NCBI GenBank assembly: GCA_910587135.1
Contig: CAJULF010000052.1
Location: 1 to 18,423, forward strand
Origin: an uncultured Oscillospiraceae bacterium
Lineage (GTDB): Bacteria > Bacillota > Clostridia > Oscillospirales > Ruminococcaceae
DNA: 18,423 nt
Direction of reading: 5' to 3'
Shown here: positions 6,989 to 14,497 of the stretch, one piece after another
Numbering within the stretch: the stretch's first letter is position 1
How the letters are laid out: each line of letters opens with the position of its first letter
The notes under the pieces: model-generated
Databases searched by the model: none
What the model was told of the DNA's origin: nothing
The model's input: the letters and a program-made list of their open reading frames with translations, nothing else
Program-made: the position numbers and the translations under genes

Positions 6989-8716
6989 TTAATACGACGG
7001 GGCGATGTGCCAGTCGTCGAATACGTTGCCTTTAATGGTAAGGCTGTCGGTCAAGTTTACGGAAAGCATTCCCGCAGGAGTCCAGCAGTCGAGTGCCCAA
7101 GTGTACACCTTATACGTTCCGTCAGGATACCAGATCGGCGAAAAATGTGTCCGATTATTATAGGTGCTGTACTTGTTTTTCCTGAACTCCAAAACGTTTG
7201 TTGAAGTGCTTTCAAGCAATCTCCAATATGTCTTGTAGTAAAATTCGGGGAAATAGGTCACAGCATTCTGCAATGCGGTATGTTCGCCGTTTCCCGAAAC
7301 GCTGCCCGTCACCTTTTCGTTGATCCCGTAGCCGGATTTCATTGTTCTGCCGTTTGCTGTCGGGTTTTTCTCATCGCAGGTGATACGCATATTTGCGTTC
7401 ATTGAAACGGAGTAAGAATTTGTATAAAACTCCCATTCGCCCTGATCTTCCCAGTAGCCGTGATCCTGCCAATAACCGCCCGTTGTACCGTCCGAGTAAT
7501 GAATGGTATGCCAGCGCCAGCGGGAAATCCATACCCAATCGGGAATCCACCTTGCTCTCCAGACGCTCCATGAAGCGGAGGTGCGCTGCGGATAATTTGG
7601 AGTTGATACCGCACGGAAACTGTCGTTGCGGTCATCGGCTGTCGGATCGGGAGGAGGGTTCTTGTTGAGGTCAACAATATTCGCCGTAATATTGGTTTTG
7701 CTGACATCAGCGCCGCCAGTCACCGTTACCTTTATATTCACGGTTTGCTCGGTGTTCGGCGTGTGCCATTTGCACCAAACGAGCTGCGAACCGCCATCGG
7801 GGTACACGATATTGCTCACGGTATAAACCTTGTTTTTAATATAAAACCGCACCGTGACAGGATTGTCCGGATTATGTTCGCCGCCTGTTACGGTAACGCT
7901 CGTATATACGTCCGTATCTACGCGATATTCGTAATCGCTCGCCGCGACCTCGACTTCCTCCTCTTTTTCCTTGAACGAAACAATGCCCACGCCGAGATAT
8001 TGGATAATATCACTGTCGGTAGCTTTCGCATCGGTAGCACCCGTCCATGCGGAATATCCGAGGTCGTCTTTTTCGAGGAACATCGCCAAAGGCAGATTCT
8101 TATGCGACAGCGGACCGAATTTATTGATCACATCGCCGCCTGTCTGCATATTGTAGAGCGCCGCCTCAGTAGCCGTCATCGCCGTCCTGATACCGTTATA
8201 GGTGATATACATGATCGGTTCGAGCATCAGCTTGTAATCGCCGTTGATGAGATCATCAAGTGCAAATCCTGCCTGCTCAGCAATGATTTCCACTACTTTT
8301 TCATCTGTAAAGTAACTGCGTATCGCTTCAATATCTGTGAAACCACTCCCATCTGAAATAACTGTTGGAAGTGGCTGTGATGGGTTTTTATAAGAATATT
8401 TTACTGTGCTTGGTGAAATTACTCTGCCGCCAATATATTCTGCTTTGCTTACTTTTCCAAAGTGAAACACAATATCATCGGGATGGTTATTGGTATAATC
8501 AACTGATGCTGACTTTATTGCTCCTGTTTTAGAATCTACAACGGTAACTCTTACGCCCTCATTTCCGGGATTCCAGAAATTCTCTTTGCTTCCATCCAGC
8601 AGATTTCCGCCGCCGTTATCAATATTCGGATCGCCGCCGCTGTCCGCAAACGAAACGGTATGCAAACAGAAAATTGCCACCATGACGGCGGCAATCATTC
8701 TAATTATTTTTCTCAT
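6989..8716 (-). CDS. Secreted protein with a tryptophan-rich segment, function unknown
   Basis: A 575-aa protein starting at ATG 8716 behind GGAGGTG. A Sec signal peptide covers residues 1-24 (basic MRKIIR, hydrophobic core, probable cleavage after SFA). A globular region of about 230 residues follows, with YITYNGIRTAMTATEAALYN at about 170-189, which I recall from similar proteins of gut Clostridia elements. A beta-rich repeat-like region (about 255-350) has two VTGG turns, each in a VTVTGG-type strand. Residues 383-428 contain ten tryptophans. No LPXTG, C-terminal anchor or catalytic motif is visible. The gene lies between DUF6550 and the DUF3852 protein, so it is probably an exported part of the pilus or conjugation apparatus, perhaps an adhesin or tip; that is inference. 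Confidence 0.72.
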   Translation of the reverse strand: MRKIIRMIAAVMVAIFCLHTVSFADSGGDPNIDNGGGNLLDGSKENFWNPGNEGVRVTVVDSKTGAIKSASVDYTNNHPDDIVFHFGKVSKAEYIGGRVISPSTVKYSYKNPSQPLPTVISDGSGFTDIEAIRSYFTDEKVVEIIAEQAGFALDDLINGDYKLMLEPIMYITYNGIRTAMTATEAALYNMQTGGDVINKFGPLSHKNLPLAMFLEKDDLGYSAWTGATDAKATDSDIIQYLGVGIVSFKEKEEEVEVAASDYEYRVDTDVYTSVTVTGGEHNPDNPVTVRFYIKNKVYTVSNIVYPDGGSQLVWCKWHTPNTEQTVNIKVTVTGGADVSKTNITANIVDLNKNPPPDPTADDRNDSFRAVSTPNYPQRTSASWSVWRARWIPDWVWISRWRWHTIHYSDGTTGGYWQDHGYWEDQGEWEFYTNSYSVSMNANMRITCDEKNPTANGRTMKSGYGINEKVTGSVSGNGEHTALQNAVTYFPEFYYKTYWRLLESTSTNVLEFRKNKYSTYNNRTHFSPIWYPDGTYKVYTWALDCWTPAGMLSVNLTDSLTIKGNVFDDWHIAPSY

Positions 8717-8728
8717 TTACACCTCCAC

Positions 8729-8761
8729 AAAAACAAGCGCCAAGCCTTTTGCTCAGCGCTT
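8729..8761 (-). terminator. Intrinsic-terminator-like hairpin between the DUF6550 and secreted-protein genes
   Basis: On the minus strand an 11-pair stem (AAGCGC, two G-U wobbles, AGC; loop of five) is followed by GTTTTTG. It lies in the 51-nt gap between the two genes, and the next ribosome site (GGAGGTG) follows directly. It may act as a partial terminator that lowers expression of the downstream genes relative to the pilus genes. Confidence 0.55.
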
Positions 8762-8767
8762 TTGGAT

Positions 8768-9364
8768 TTATCCGAAGTAGCCTATCTTATTGCCATTTTC
8801 ATACATCCCCTCAAGGTACTCACCTTCTCCTCCGCCGCCTTCATCAACTACCCATCCGAAGCCGTTGATGTAGATCATGCCGTCCTTTTTATCACCGTGC
8901 TTAGGCGTATCCGATGGAGTTTCGGAAGTTGTCTGCTGCGGTTTGACCTGTTCGGGTTCGTAGACGGGTTCCTGATCGGGGTTGGTGAGCATTTCCTCGT
9001 CCTCAATTGTGGGAGGAGCGGGCGGCTCGTTCTCCTTTTCGGGTTCGAGGAAGTTCTGCTCAATCTCGATACCGCCGCCCTCGATGAAGTTTTCACTTTC
9101 CTTATTGGGGTCGATTTCAGAGGGTTTGTTGACGGGTTCGATAACCGTACTCACCTCGGGCTTTTCTATCTCAATCGGCTTGGTTTCCTCACGCTTTGCA
9201 GTGGATATCTCTACGCTTATCGTGGGTTCGGAGCTTACCTCGGGAGTGCTTGGCGTGACCGCCTCGGGTTCGGACGCGAAGCGTGTCGCTATGAGTATAG
9301 CAAGCGCTGCGCATAATACCGTTCCGCCGCCTATCGCTAACCCTCTTTTTGTTTTCATTGTCAT
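8768..9364 (-). CDS. DUF6550 family membrane-anchored linker protein
   Basis: A 198-aa protein with one N-terminal membrane helix (about residues 9-28, AIGGGTVLCAALAILIATRF) and no lipobox. A long Pro/Glu/Thr/Ser-rich region (about 30-155) is probably extended and disordered. A short conserved tail contains MIYINGFGWV and ends in MYENGNKIG. I recall this combination of spacer and tail as DUF6550, a family found in Clostridia mobile elements. The layout suggests a wall-spanning spacer that presents the conserved tail outside. Start chosen at ATG 9364; a second ATG two codons on is possible. A terminator-like hairpin follows the gene. Confidence 0.75.
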   Translation of the reverse strand: MTMKTKRGLAIGGGTVLCAALAILIATRFASEPEAVTPSTPEVSSEPTISVEISTAKREETKPIEIEKPEVSTVIEPVNKPSEIDPNKESENFIEGGGIEIEQNFLEPEKENEPPAPPTIEDEEMLTNPDQEPVYEPEQVKPQQTTSETPSDTPKHGDKKDGMIYINGFGWVVDEGGGGEGEYLEGMYENGNKIGYFG

Positions 9365-9408
9365 AAAATCACCAGTCCTTTCGTTGTCGGTGCTTTGTTG
9401 TTATCTGC

Positions 9409-9437
9409 ATTTTACCATACCGCACAGATTAAATCCA
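9409..9437 (-). promoter_or_regulatory. Candidate extended -10 promoter upstream of the DUF6550 gene
   Basis: In the 133-nt gap before the DUF6550 gene the minus strand shows TGG-TAAAAT (extended -10, hexamer at 9414-9409), 17 nt after a weak -35 TGGATT (9437-9432). It is the only gap of this length in the pilus region, which favours an internal promoter. The -35 is poor, so this stays tentative. Confidence 0.4.
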
Positions 9438-9497
9438 GTGGTTTTCGGGAAAATCTACATAAACAACAAAACTTTTTTGTTTTCCTGTGGATATTCG

Positions 9498-10043
9498 TTA
9501 GAATTTCGGTGTGTACTTGGATTTCACACAGAGCCGTATTTTCATCGGCGGAAGCACATCTCCGCAGAACGACAACGGCACTTCCAACGTTATATATGAG
9601 GTCGCTGAAAACTGCGGAATATCTCCCGATGTCGGCGCAAATTGTGCGTTTTCCACATTTACGGATAAACCATAGACCGCATATTCCGTTCCGTCGGAGT
9701 TGGTTTTGATGTGTTTTCCACAACTGCTATGCAAGCCGAGAAGCTGATCCAAACGACCGTAAACATCACCCGTAGATACCGCCGTTCTCCACGAATTTCC
9801 GGAGTACCGATATCCGCCGGAATACCCCTCGCGCACTCCGTCATAGACATTGCTGTAATTCCCGACCGAGGTCGCGATCACAGCCGACTGAACCGCGTCC
9901 TTAATTCCCGCCGAAATCGTGATCAGCCTAATTATCTGCCACAGCACCACAAAAAACATCATTCCCGCAAGGGCGATCACAACAGCTAAAGGCGCGGAGG
10001 AATAGGCTTTTTTCGAGTGCAAAAGTCTGCGTATTTTCGTCAT
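9498..10043 (-). CDS. TadE/TadF-like minor pilin or pilus-associated membrane protein
   Basis: A 181-aa protein with a basic N-terminus (KIRRLLHSKKA), one hydrophobic helix (about 19-41) and a soluble domain with two cysteines (about C108 and C159) and many Tyr, Ser and Gly residues. Position after the TadE-like gene and the overlapping ATGA start indicate a second minor pilin. Unlike the neighbour, it has no Gly at -1 and no acidic residue at +5 before the helix (KKAYSSAPL), so processing by the A24 enzyme is doubtful and it may stay anchored by its helix. It is the last gene of the tightly packed Tad block; a 133-nt gap follows. Confidence 0.72.
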   Translation of the reverse strand: MTKIRRLLHSKKAYSSAPLAVVIALAGMMFFVVLWQIIRLITISAGIKDAVQSAVIATSVGNYSNVYDGVREGYSGGYRYSGNSWRTAVSTGDVYGRLDQLLGLHSSCGKHIKTNSDGTEYAVYGLSVNVENAQFAPTSGDIPQFSATSYITLEVPLSFCGDVLPPMKIRLCVKSKYTPKF

Positions 10044-10432
10044 TTGTGGTACACCTCACTTTTGCCCGAAGCCTTTGCGGTCAGCGTCACAGGGAAACTC
10101 CCGAACTCGCCGAAACCGATGTCCATTTTATAAGTGCAAGTGACCGTGAACTCCTGATTGAGCTGCACCTTTCCAGACCGCGACCACTCGATTTTGGGTG
10201 CAATACCCGTCCTCTCGGTTAAAACCTGCGCCCTCGCTGTGGTTTCCGAGCCTATTCTACCTGAGATTTCAGCCTCGCGCACAAGCTCATCGGCATAATT
10301 GTCAAGCTGAATTTTCGCCGATACAACAGGCGCGACTGCCATTATAAGTGCGATCACCATTACCACAACGAGAACAACGATCACAATATCGAAATATCCC
10401 TCACCGCGGCGACTTTTCAATAATTTTTTCAT
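10040..10432 (-). CDS. TadE-like minor pilin (DUF4320-like)
   Basis: A 130-aa protein. I chose ATG 10432, 4-5 nt after GGGAGGT; a GTG two codons upstream lies inside that ribosome site. The leader is only ten residues (MKKLLKSRRG) and ends in Gly, followed by EGYFD with Asp at +5, then a hydrophobic helix (about 15-37). This is a clear A24 peptidase substrate with a normal short leader. The rest is a soluble, beta-rich domain. It resembles DUF4320/TadE-type minor pilins found after TadC in Clostridia. Its stop overlaps the next start as ATGA. Confidence 0.8.
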   Translation of the reverse strand: MKKLLKSRRGEGYFDIVIVVLVVVMVIALIMAVAPVVSAKIQLDNYADELVREAEISGRIGSETTARAQVLTERTGIAPKIEWSRSGKVQLNQEFTVTCTYKMDIGFGEFGSFPVTLTAKASGKSEVYHK

Positions 10433-10444
10433 ACGCACCTCCCG

Positions 10445-11317
10445 TTAAGCCATTGAGCCGAGCGAGTCGAGCAATTGCATTCCCATAACGACAAGGTAAG
10501 TCAACAAAAACAGCATTAACATTCCGAAGCTGAAAATGCGGATTTTCGGCGGTATCTTCGCTGCTTTAGCCTTGAGCCTTTGAAGTTCGATCAGCTTGAA
10601 ATCGTGCGCCAGCATTTTGAAATATACCGCGCTGTCATCGCCTCGGATAACGGAAACCAAGCCTCTGACAACATCGGAGAGCTGCGCCGATCCGATACGA
10701 GCTTCAAAACGCGTCAAAGCCGCTTCATAACTGGAGCTGCGCATATCCGCAGTGGTTACGTCAAGCTCGTATGCAAAATGCACTCCCGCGTGTTTTTTAA
10801 AGTTCTCCATAATCGACAGCACATCACGGCTCGTTTTCAGCTCCTGTTCCACAGTAGCCACAAAGCGGGGGAGCTCCTGCTCGATAGCGTCACGCTTTTC
10901 TCTCATTTTTTCATCAGCCTTGCCGTTCTCACGGAAGTAGATGGCAACGGCGAGAATTATGAAAAACGGAATTAACAGCGGCATAAAAAACGCGCACGGA
11001 ACAGCCAGTAGCGCCACGGAAAACGCCTTTACAAATGACAGTGCGGTAAATGTTTCGGGCGTCATTTTTATTCCCGCCGATTTTAATGTGCTTTCCAACC
11101 GTGTCCTTTTATATTTATCCATCGGGATAATTTTTCCGATCTTTGCGGCGATGCCAAGCATTATTGCCTCAATGGATTTTGACAGCTTTTTGTCGTTCCT
11201 ACCTGTATTCATAACCGCCTGTGAAGTTTTAAGATAGGGGATTTTCAGCGCGTTGGCAAGCAGCATAAACAATCCCGTTCCCAACATAACGCCGAATATA
11301 AATAATAAAAACTGCAT
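10445..11317 (-). CDS. tadC: TadC-like inner-membrane platform protein
   Basis: A 290-aa second T2SSF-type platform protein, with an N-terminal helix (residues 2-23), a hydrophobic pair at about 92-127 and a C-terminal helix (about 265-285). The cytoplasmic domain contains EQELPRFVATVEQELKTSRD (about 146-165), typical of this family. It starts 5 nt after GGGGGGAG and 11 nt after the tadB stop. It is expected to pair with TadB at the base of the pilus. Confidence 0.88.
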   Translation of the reverse strand: MQFLLFIFGVMLGTGLFMLLANALKIPYLKTSQAVMNTGRNDKKLSKSIEAIMLGIAAKIGKIIPMDKYKRTRLESTLKSAGIKMTPETFTALSFVKAFSVALLAVPCAFFMPLLIPFFIILAVAIYFRENGKADEKMREKRDAIEQELPRFVATVEQELKTSRDVLSIMENFKKHAGVHFAYELDVTTADMRSSSYEAALTRFEARIGSAQLSDVVRGLVSVIRGDDSAVYFKMLAHDFKLIELQRLKAKAAKIPPKIRIFSFGMLMLFLLTYLVVMGMQLLDSLGSMA

Positions 11318-11328
11318 TTTCTCCCCCC

Positions 11329-12258
11329 TTATCGCTTATATTCAATCGGCTTGGTCAGCTTGATAACGATTGCCGTCGAAATAAAAATCCCGACCGCCGA
11401 AATTGCCAGCACAATTTGCCCGACAACGGTATTCATCAGCGAATTGTACCAAGCCTTATTCAGCATATATAACAACGGAATATTTCCGATCACGAGAAAT
11501 GCCATTGAAATAAATTCCTTGCGCGGTCCCGTGATCATGTACTCCAAATCCGCATTTATTACGCGCATATCCGACAGCTTATTTACGATAGGCGTGAGGG
11601 TGGACTTCAAGCTGCGGTCACTCTGGCAGAGGATCAGACTATCGCACCATTCGTGGAACACCTCGTTGTCGATTTTGGTTTTCATGTCGAGGATTGCCGC
11701 CGTAATATCCGGATTGGATAGTTTTATACGACTTATAAAGTTCTCGAAAACCGCCTTGACAGGCGCGTTCAGATAGTGGACATTTTCCTCGATAGAGGTT
11801 ATAATGTCCTCATTTCTCAAATATGCCGTTGTTATAATGGACAGCGCCGTTTCCAACTCGGACGATATTGCTTTCTTATAATTGGTCGCCGTTGTTTTGA
11901 CATACCAGAACGGCACAAACATCAACCCCACAGCCATTACGGGAGCAAGAAAAGCGTTCCCAATAGCGATTGCTACACAAATTCCTATCGCTGCCAGACC
12001 GAGGGAGCAAGCGCATAAAATTCCGAACATGTTCGTTCTGTTGGTAAGGCGCAGAATTTCCTGCGCCTCGGATATCTCGCGCCGAAATACATTCGGCTTT
12101 TTTCTTTTCGTAGCTTCGTTGATCTGCGATTTTATACTGTTCGGTTTCGCGAGTATCCGAGTAAAAATCCCCTCGGTGAATTCCATAGGTGAAATACCGA
12201 ACAGCAAGAAAAAACCGACAACCATGCCGATAAAAGCCACGGTTAAAATAGCGTTCAT
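11329..12258 (-). CDS. tadB: TadB-like inner-membrane platform protein
   Basis: A 309-aa membrane protein with an N-terminal helix (about 3-22), two helices around residues 76-122, a cytoplasmic T2SSF-type domain in the middle (about 130-240, with ELETALSIITTAYLRNEDI) and two C-terminal helices. This is the GspF-related plan of TadB. It starts at ATG 12258 behind a purine-rich AAAGGGGG and overlaps tadA by ATGA. It forms the platform through which TadA extrudes pilin subunits. Assignment as TadB rather than TadC rests on gene order (after tadA, before the second paralogue). Confidence 0.88.
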   Translation of the reverse strand: MNAILTVAFIGMVVGFFLLFGISPMEFTEGIFTRILAKPNSIKSQINEATKRKKPNVFRREISEAQEILRLTNRTNMFGILCACSLGLAAIGICVAIAIGNAFLAPVMAVGLMFVPFWYVKTTATNYKKAISSELETALSIITTAYLRNEDIITSIEENVHYLNAPVKAVFENFISRIKLSNPDITAAILDMKTKIDNEVFHEWCDSLILCQSDRSLKSTLTPIVNKLSDMRVINADLEYMITGPRKEFISMAFLVIGNIPLLYMLNKAWYNSLMNTVVGQIVLAISAVGIFISTAIVIKLTKPIEYKR

Positions 12259-13643
12259 GCGGATTTTCCCCCTTTCATCAATGCCTCCAACTCTCCAAAC
12301 GGCATACCGTTTTCGAGCAGCCGTCTTTGGAGCGATTCGGAAATCTGCTCAACTTTTTCATGCTCGCCCTTGACGATAAATTTTCCGTTCTCCATGCGGT
12401 TTTCCGAGATTTTATAACGGTACAAAGAATGGTATTTTCTCGTTCCATCAGCGCAGATTTCGCACTCCATAATTTCCATAATACGGCGCTGCTTATTTTC
12501 AAGCTGCTTTGCGTAAACGACGATGGGAAACGCCTCGGTGACCAAATTCAAAATTACGTTGTCATCGACATTGGGATATTTTCTCTTGCAAAGCGTTACC
12601 ATTCTGCGCCAAGTCGATTCACACGAATTCGAGTGGATCGTCGTTATAACGGTATGTCCCGTTCTCGCCGCTTCCTGAGCGGAATCAGCCTCTGAGGAGC
12701 GCATTTCTCCGACTACAATGTAATCGGGGTGAAAGCGCAGCGCCATATCCAACAAATCGTCCTGTGAAGTGGACTTTCGTTCGTCCTCGGATTCGCGGGT
12801 AATGGTGTGAACGACCTTGTTCAGCACCTTACCGTTTGCATCGCGCACCACCAAGTCAAGTTCACGAGAGCCGCTTTCAATGGTAAGAATTCGCTTGTCG
12901 TAAGGAATAGTGGTCAATAACCAACCCGTCAAGGTAGTTTTTCCCGATGATGTCGCGCCCGCAACCGTAGTTGAAACGCCGTAACGGACAAGTGCGGAAA
13001 GCAGCTCCATCATCTCGCCCGTTGCCGTTCCCGACTTAACGAAATCCTCTTTTTTCAATTTCTGCGCGTTGACGATACGGATCGAAGCCGCTACGCCGAC
13101 ATCCTCGTCCACCAGTGGAGTTTTCAAAACCGCAATTCTTATGTTCTTGGACAAATGACCAAGAATTGCGGGCGAGGTATTGTCAAGCACCATTCCCGAA
13201 ACATGGAGCATACGCCGCACCACATTTATGGCATGGTCGGGCGAGTCGAATTTCTCATCGATTTTGACGTTCGTACCGTCGGAATACTGCACCTCAATAT
13301 CGTCCCAGGAATTGATGTTCACTTCCTCAATGCCAGTTCCGAAAATATATTTCGTAAGAAACGAAAATTCAGCCATTTCGGTGTAGAGCTTATCCACAAG
13401 CTCCGTCTGCGTCAATCCCTCAACGGAAATGCGCCTGTCAAGCAGATACTTCCCGATATACCGCTTGACTTGGTTTTTGATCTCGTCATTGTCGGAGTTG
13501 ATATTGTTTATCCCGTCGATAATGAGTGAGGAATATTTGCCGGAAATTTCCCCTTGAACCTCGGTCAAGACATCGGCGAAATCCCGCTTTTTATCCGACT
13601 TGAAGAACAGATTCTGTGTATTGGAATTTGCAACTAAATTCAT
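12255..13643 (-). CDS. tadA: TadA/CpaF secretion ATPase (VirB11/GspE superfamily)
   Basis: A 462-aa hexameric-type ATPase. The N-terminal domain contains EVNINSWDDIEVQY (about 107-120). The catalytic half carries Walker A GATSSGKT (229-236), an acidic box around ESGSRELDL (256-264), Walker B YIVVGEM (308-314) and the His box TGHTVITTIHS (328-338). It powers pilin assembly at the TadB/TadC platform. As a VirB11 relative it is also a candidate energiser for the neighbouring conjugative genes, since Gram-positive T4SS usually lack VirB11. Both ends overlap neighbours by ATGA, so stoichiometry with TadZ and TadB is probably coupled. Confidence 0.95.
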   Translation of the reverse strand: MNLVANSNTQNLFFKSDKKRDFADVLTEVQGEISGKYSSLIIDGINNINSDNDEIKNQVKRYIGKYLLDRRISVEGLTQTELVDKLYTEMAEFSFLTKYIFGTGIEEVNINSWDDIEVQYSDGTNVKIDEKFDSPDHAINVVRRMLHVSGMVLDNTSPAILGHLSKNIRIAVLKTPLVDEDVGVAASIRIVNAQKLKKEDFVKSGTATGEMMELLSALVRYGVSTTVAGATSSGKTTLTGWLLTTIPYDKRILTIESGSRELDLVVRDANGKVLNKVVHTITRESEDERKSTSQDDLLDMALRFHPDYIVVGEMRSSEADSAQEAARTGHTVITTIHSNSCESTWRRMVTLCKRKYPNVDDNVILNLVTEAFPIVVYAKQLENKQRRIMEIMECEICADGTRKYHSLYRYKISENRMENGKFIVKGEHEKVEQISESLQRRLLENGMPFGELEALMKGGKSA

Positions 13644-14497
13644 ATCTCGAACACCTCGTTTGCTATTTTCGATACGGTTTTGCGGAAATCCTTGCTGTCT
13701 TTTTCGGTAAGCCCTGCGAATAAATTCCCCGAAAGGAACTGCTTGTAAACCTCATCGGAATGCGGAATTTTAAAGCTAACGCCGCCGACTATCTGCTCTA
13801 TCTCGTCATCGGCTTGGAATGAGGATACGTTGCTCGCCGCCTTATACTGCTTGTTGGCGTTGAATTTATTATCCAATAAAAGCGGTAATTGTGAGTTGAG
13901 GTAGCTGATAGATTTTAAATCGCATGAAACAAGGCGCAGAACCGCGTCGGACTCAATCAGCGATACCGCCGAGAGTGCGTCATTGGTTATATTGCTTGTG
14001 CAGTCGATAATGATATAGTCACACATTTTCCGCAATTCGTTTAGAAGCTCCCGTGCCTGAGTTTCCGTGTAAGGCGCATAACTAAAGGCATTCTCGCCTT
14101 TCAACATGGCAAGCATGGTGAGATACTCGTTTTTCTTATGCAAAATAGCGTTCTGCTTGATGAGGTTTTCATCAACATGAGCCGCGCCGAGGATATTGCC
14201 GAGCGAGGTTTCCGATTCCAGATCGGAGGGCGGGCAGACATAGGGGAGAGGCGGCGCGGACATATCTGCTAAAACCAAGATAACGTTCTTCTTTTGCGAG
14301 GCAATATATCTTGCCAATTTAACGCTCATAATGGTTTTGCCCGAAGAGGGCGAACCCCAAACGGCAAGCACCTGATTATCCTGCCTGTCGGGAGGCAGCT
14401 CAAAGCAGTCTGCCTCGGGATTTGCAAGGTCGAATTCGAGGTCAAGTTCCTCGTCATCATCGCCGTGCGACATAAGGCTTTTAAACAGATTCGCCAT
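13640..14497 (-). CDS. TadZ/CpaE-like P-loop ATPase
   Basis: A 285-aa cytoplasmic protein from ATG 14497, 6 nt after a perfect GGAGGTGA. Residues 10-40 are strongly acidic. A P-loop follows at residues 48-55 (GSPSSGKT), then a hydrophobic strand ending in LADMSAPPLP, and a Walker B-like strand at about 161-168 (YIIIDCTS). The position between CpaB and the TadA ATPase and the MinD/ParA-like order of motifs indicate TadZ, which localises the Tad machine. It has no N-terminal receiver domain, and its P-loop lacks the lysine of the deviant KGGxGKT motif typical of the ParA/MinD group. The stop overlaps the TadA start as ATGA. Confidence 0.82.
   Translation of the reverse strand: MANLFKSLMSHGDDDEELDLEFDLANPEADCFELPPDRQDNQVLAVWGSPSSGKTIMSVKLARYIASQKKNVILVLADMSAPPLPYVCPPSDLESETSLGNILGAAHVDENLIKQNAILHKKNEYLTMLAMLKGENAFSYAPYTETQARELLNELRKMCDYIIIDCTSNITNDALSAVSLIESDAVLRLVSCDLKSISYLNSQLPLLLDNKFNANKQYKAASNVSSFQADDEIEQIVGGVSFKIPHSDEVYKQFLSGNLFAGLTEKDSKDFRKTVSKIANEVFEI

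Noticed and set aside
7745..9316. Long plus-strand open frames at 7745-8356 and 8660-9316
   Set aside because: Both are antisense to the secreted-protein and DUF6550 genes, whose signal peptide, conserved tail and ribosome sites are clear.
9455..9490. AT-only hairpin (AACAAAA with TTTTGTT) after the last minor pilin gene
   Set aside because: The stem has almost no GC pairs and is too weak to call a terminator.
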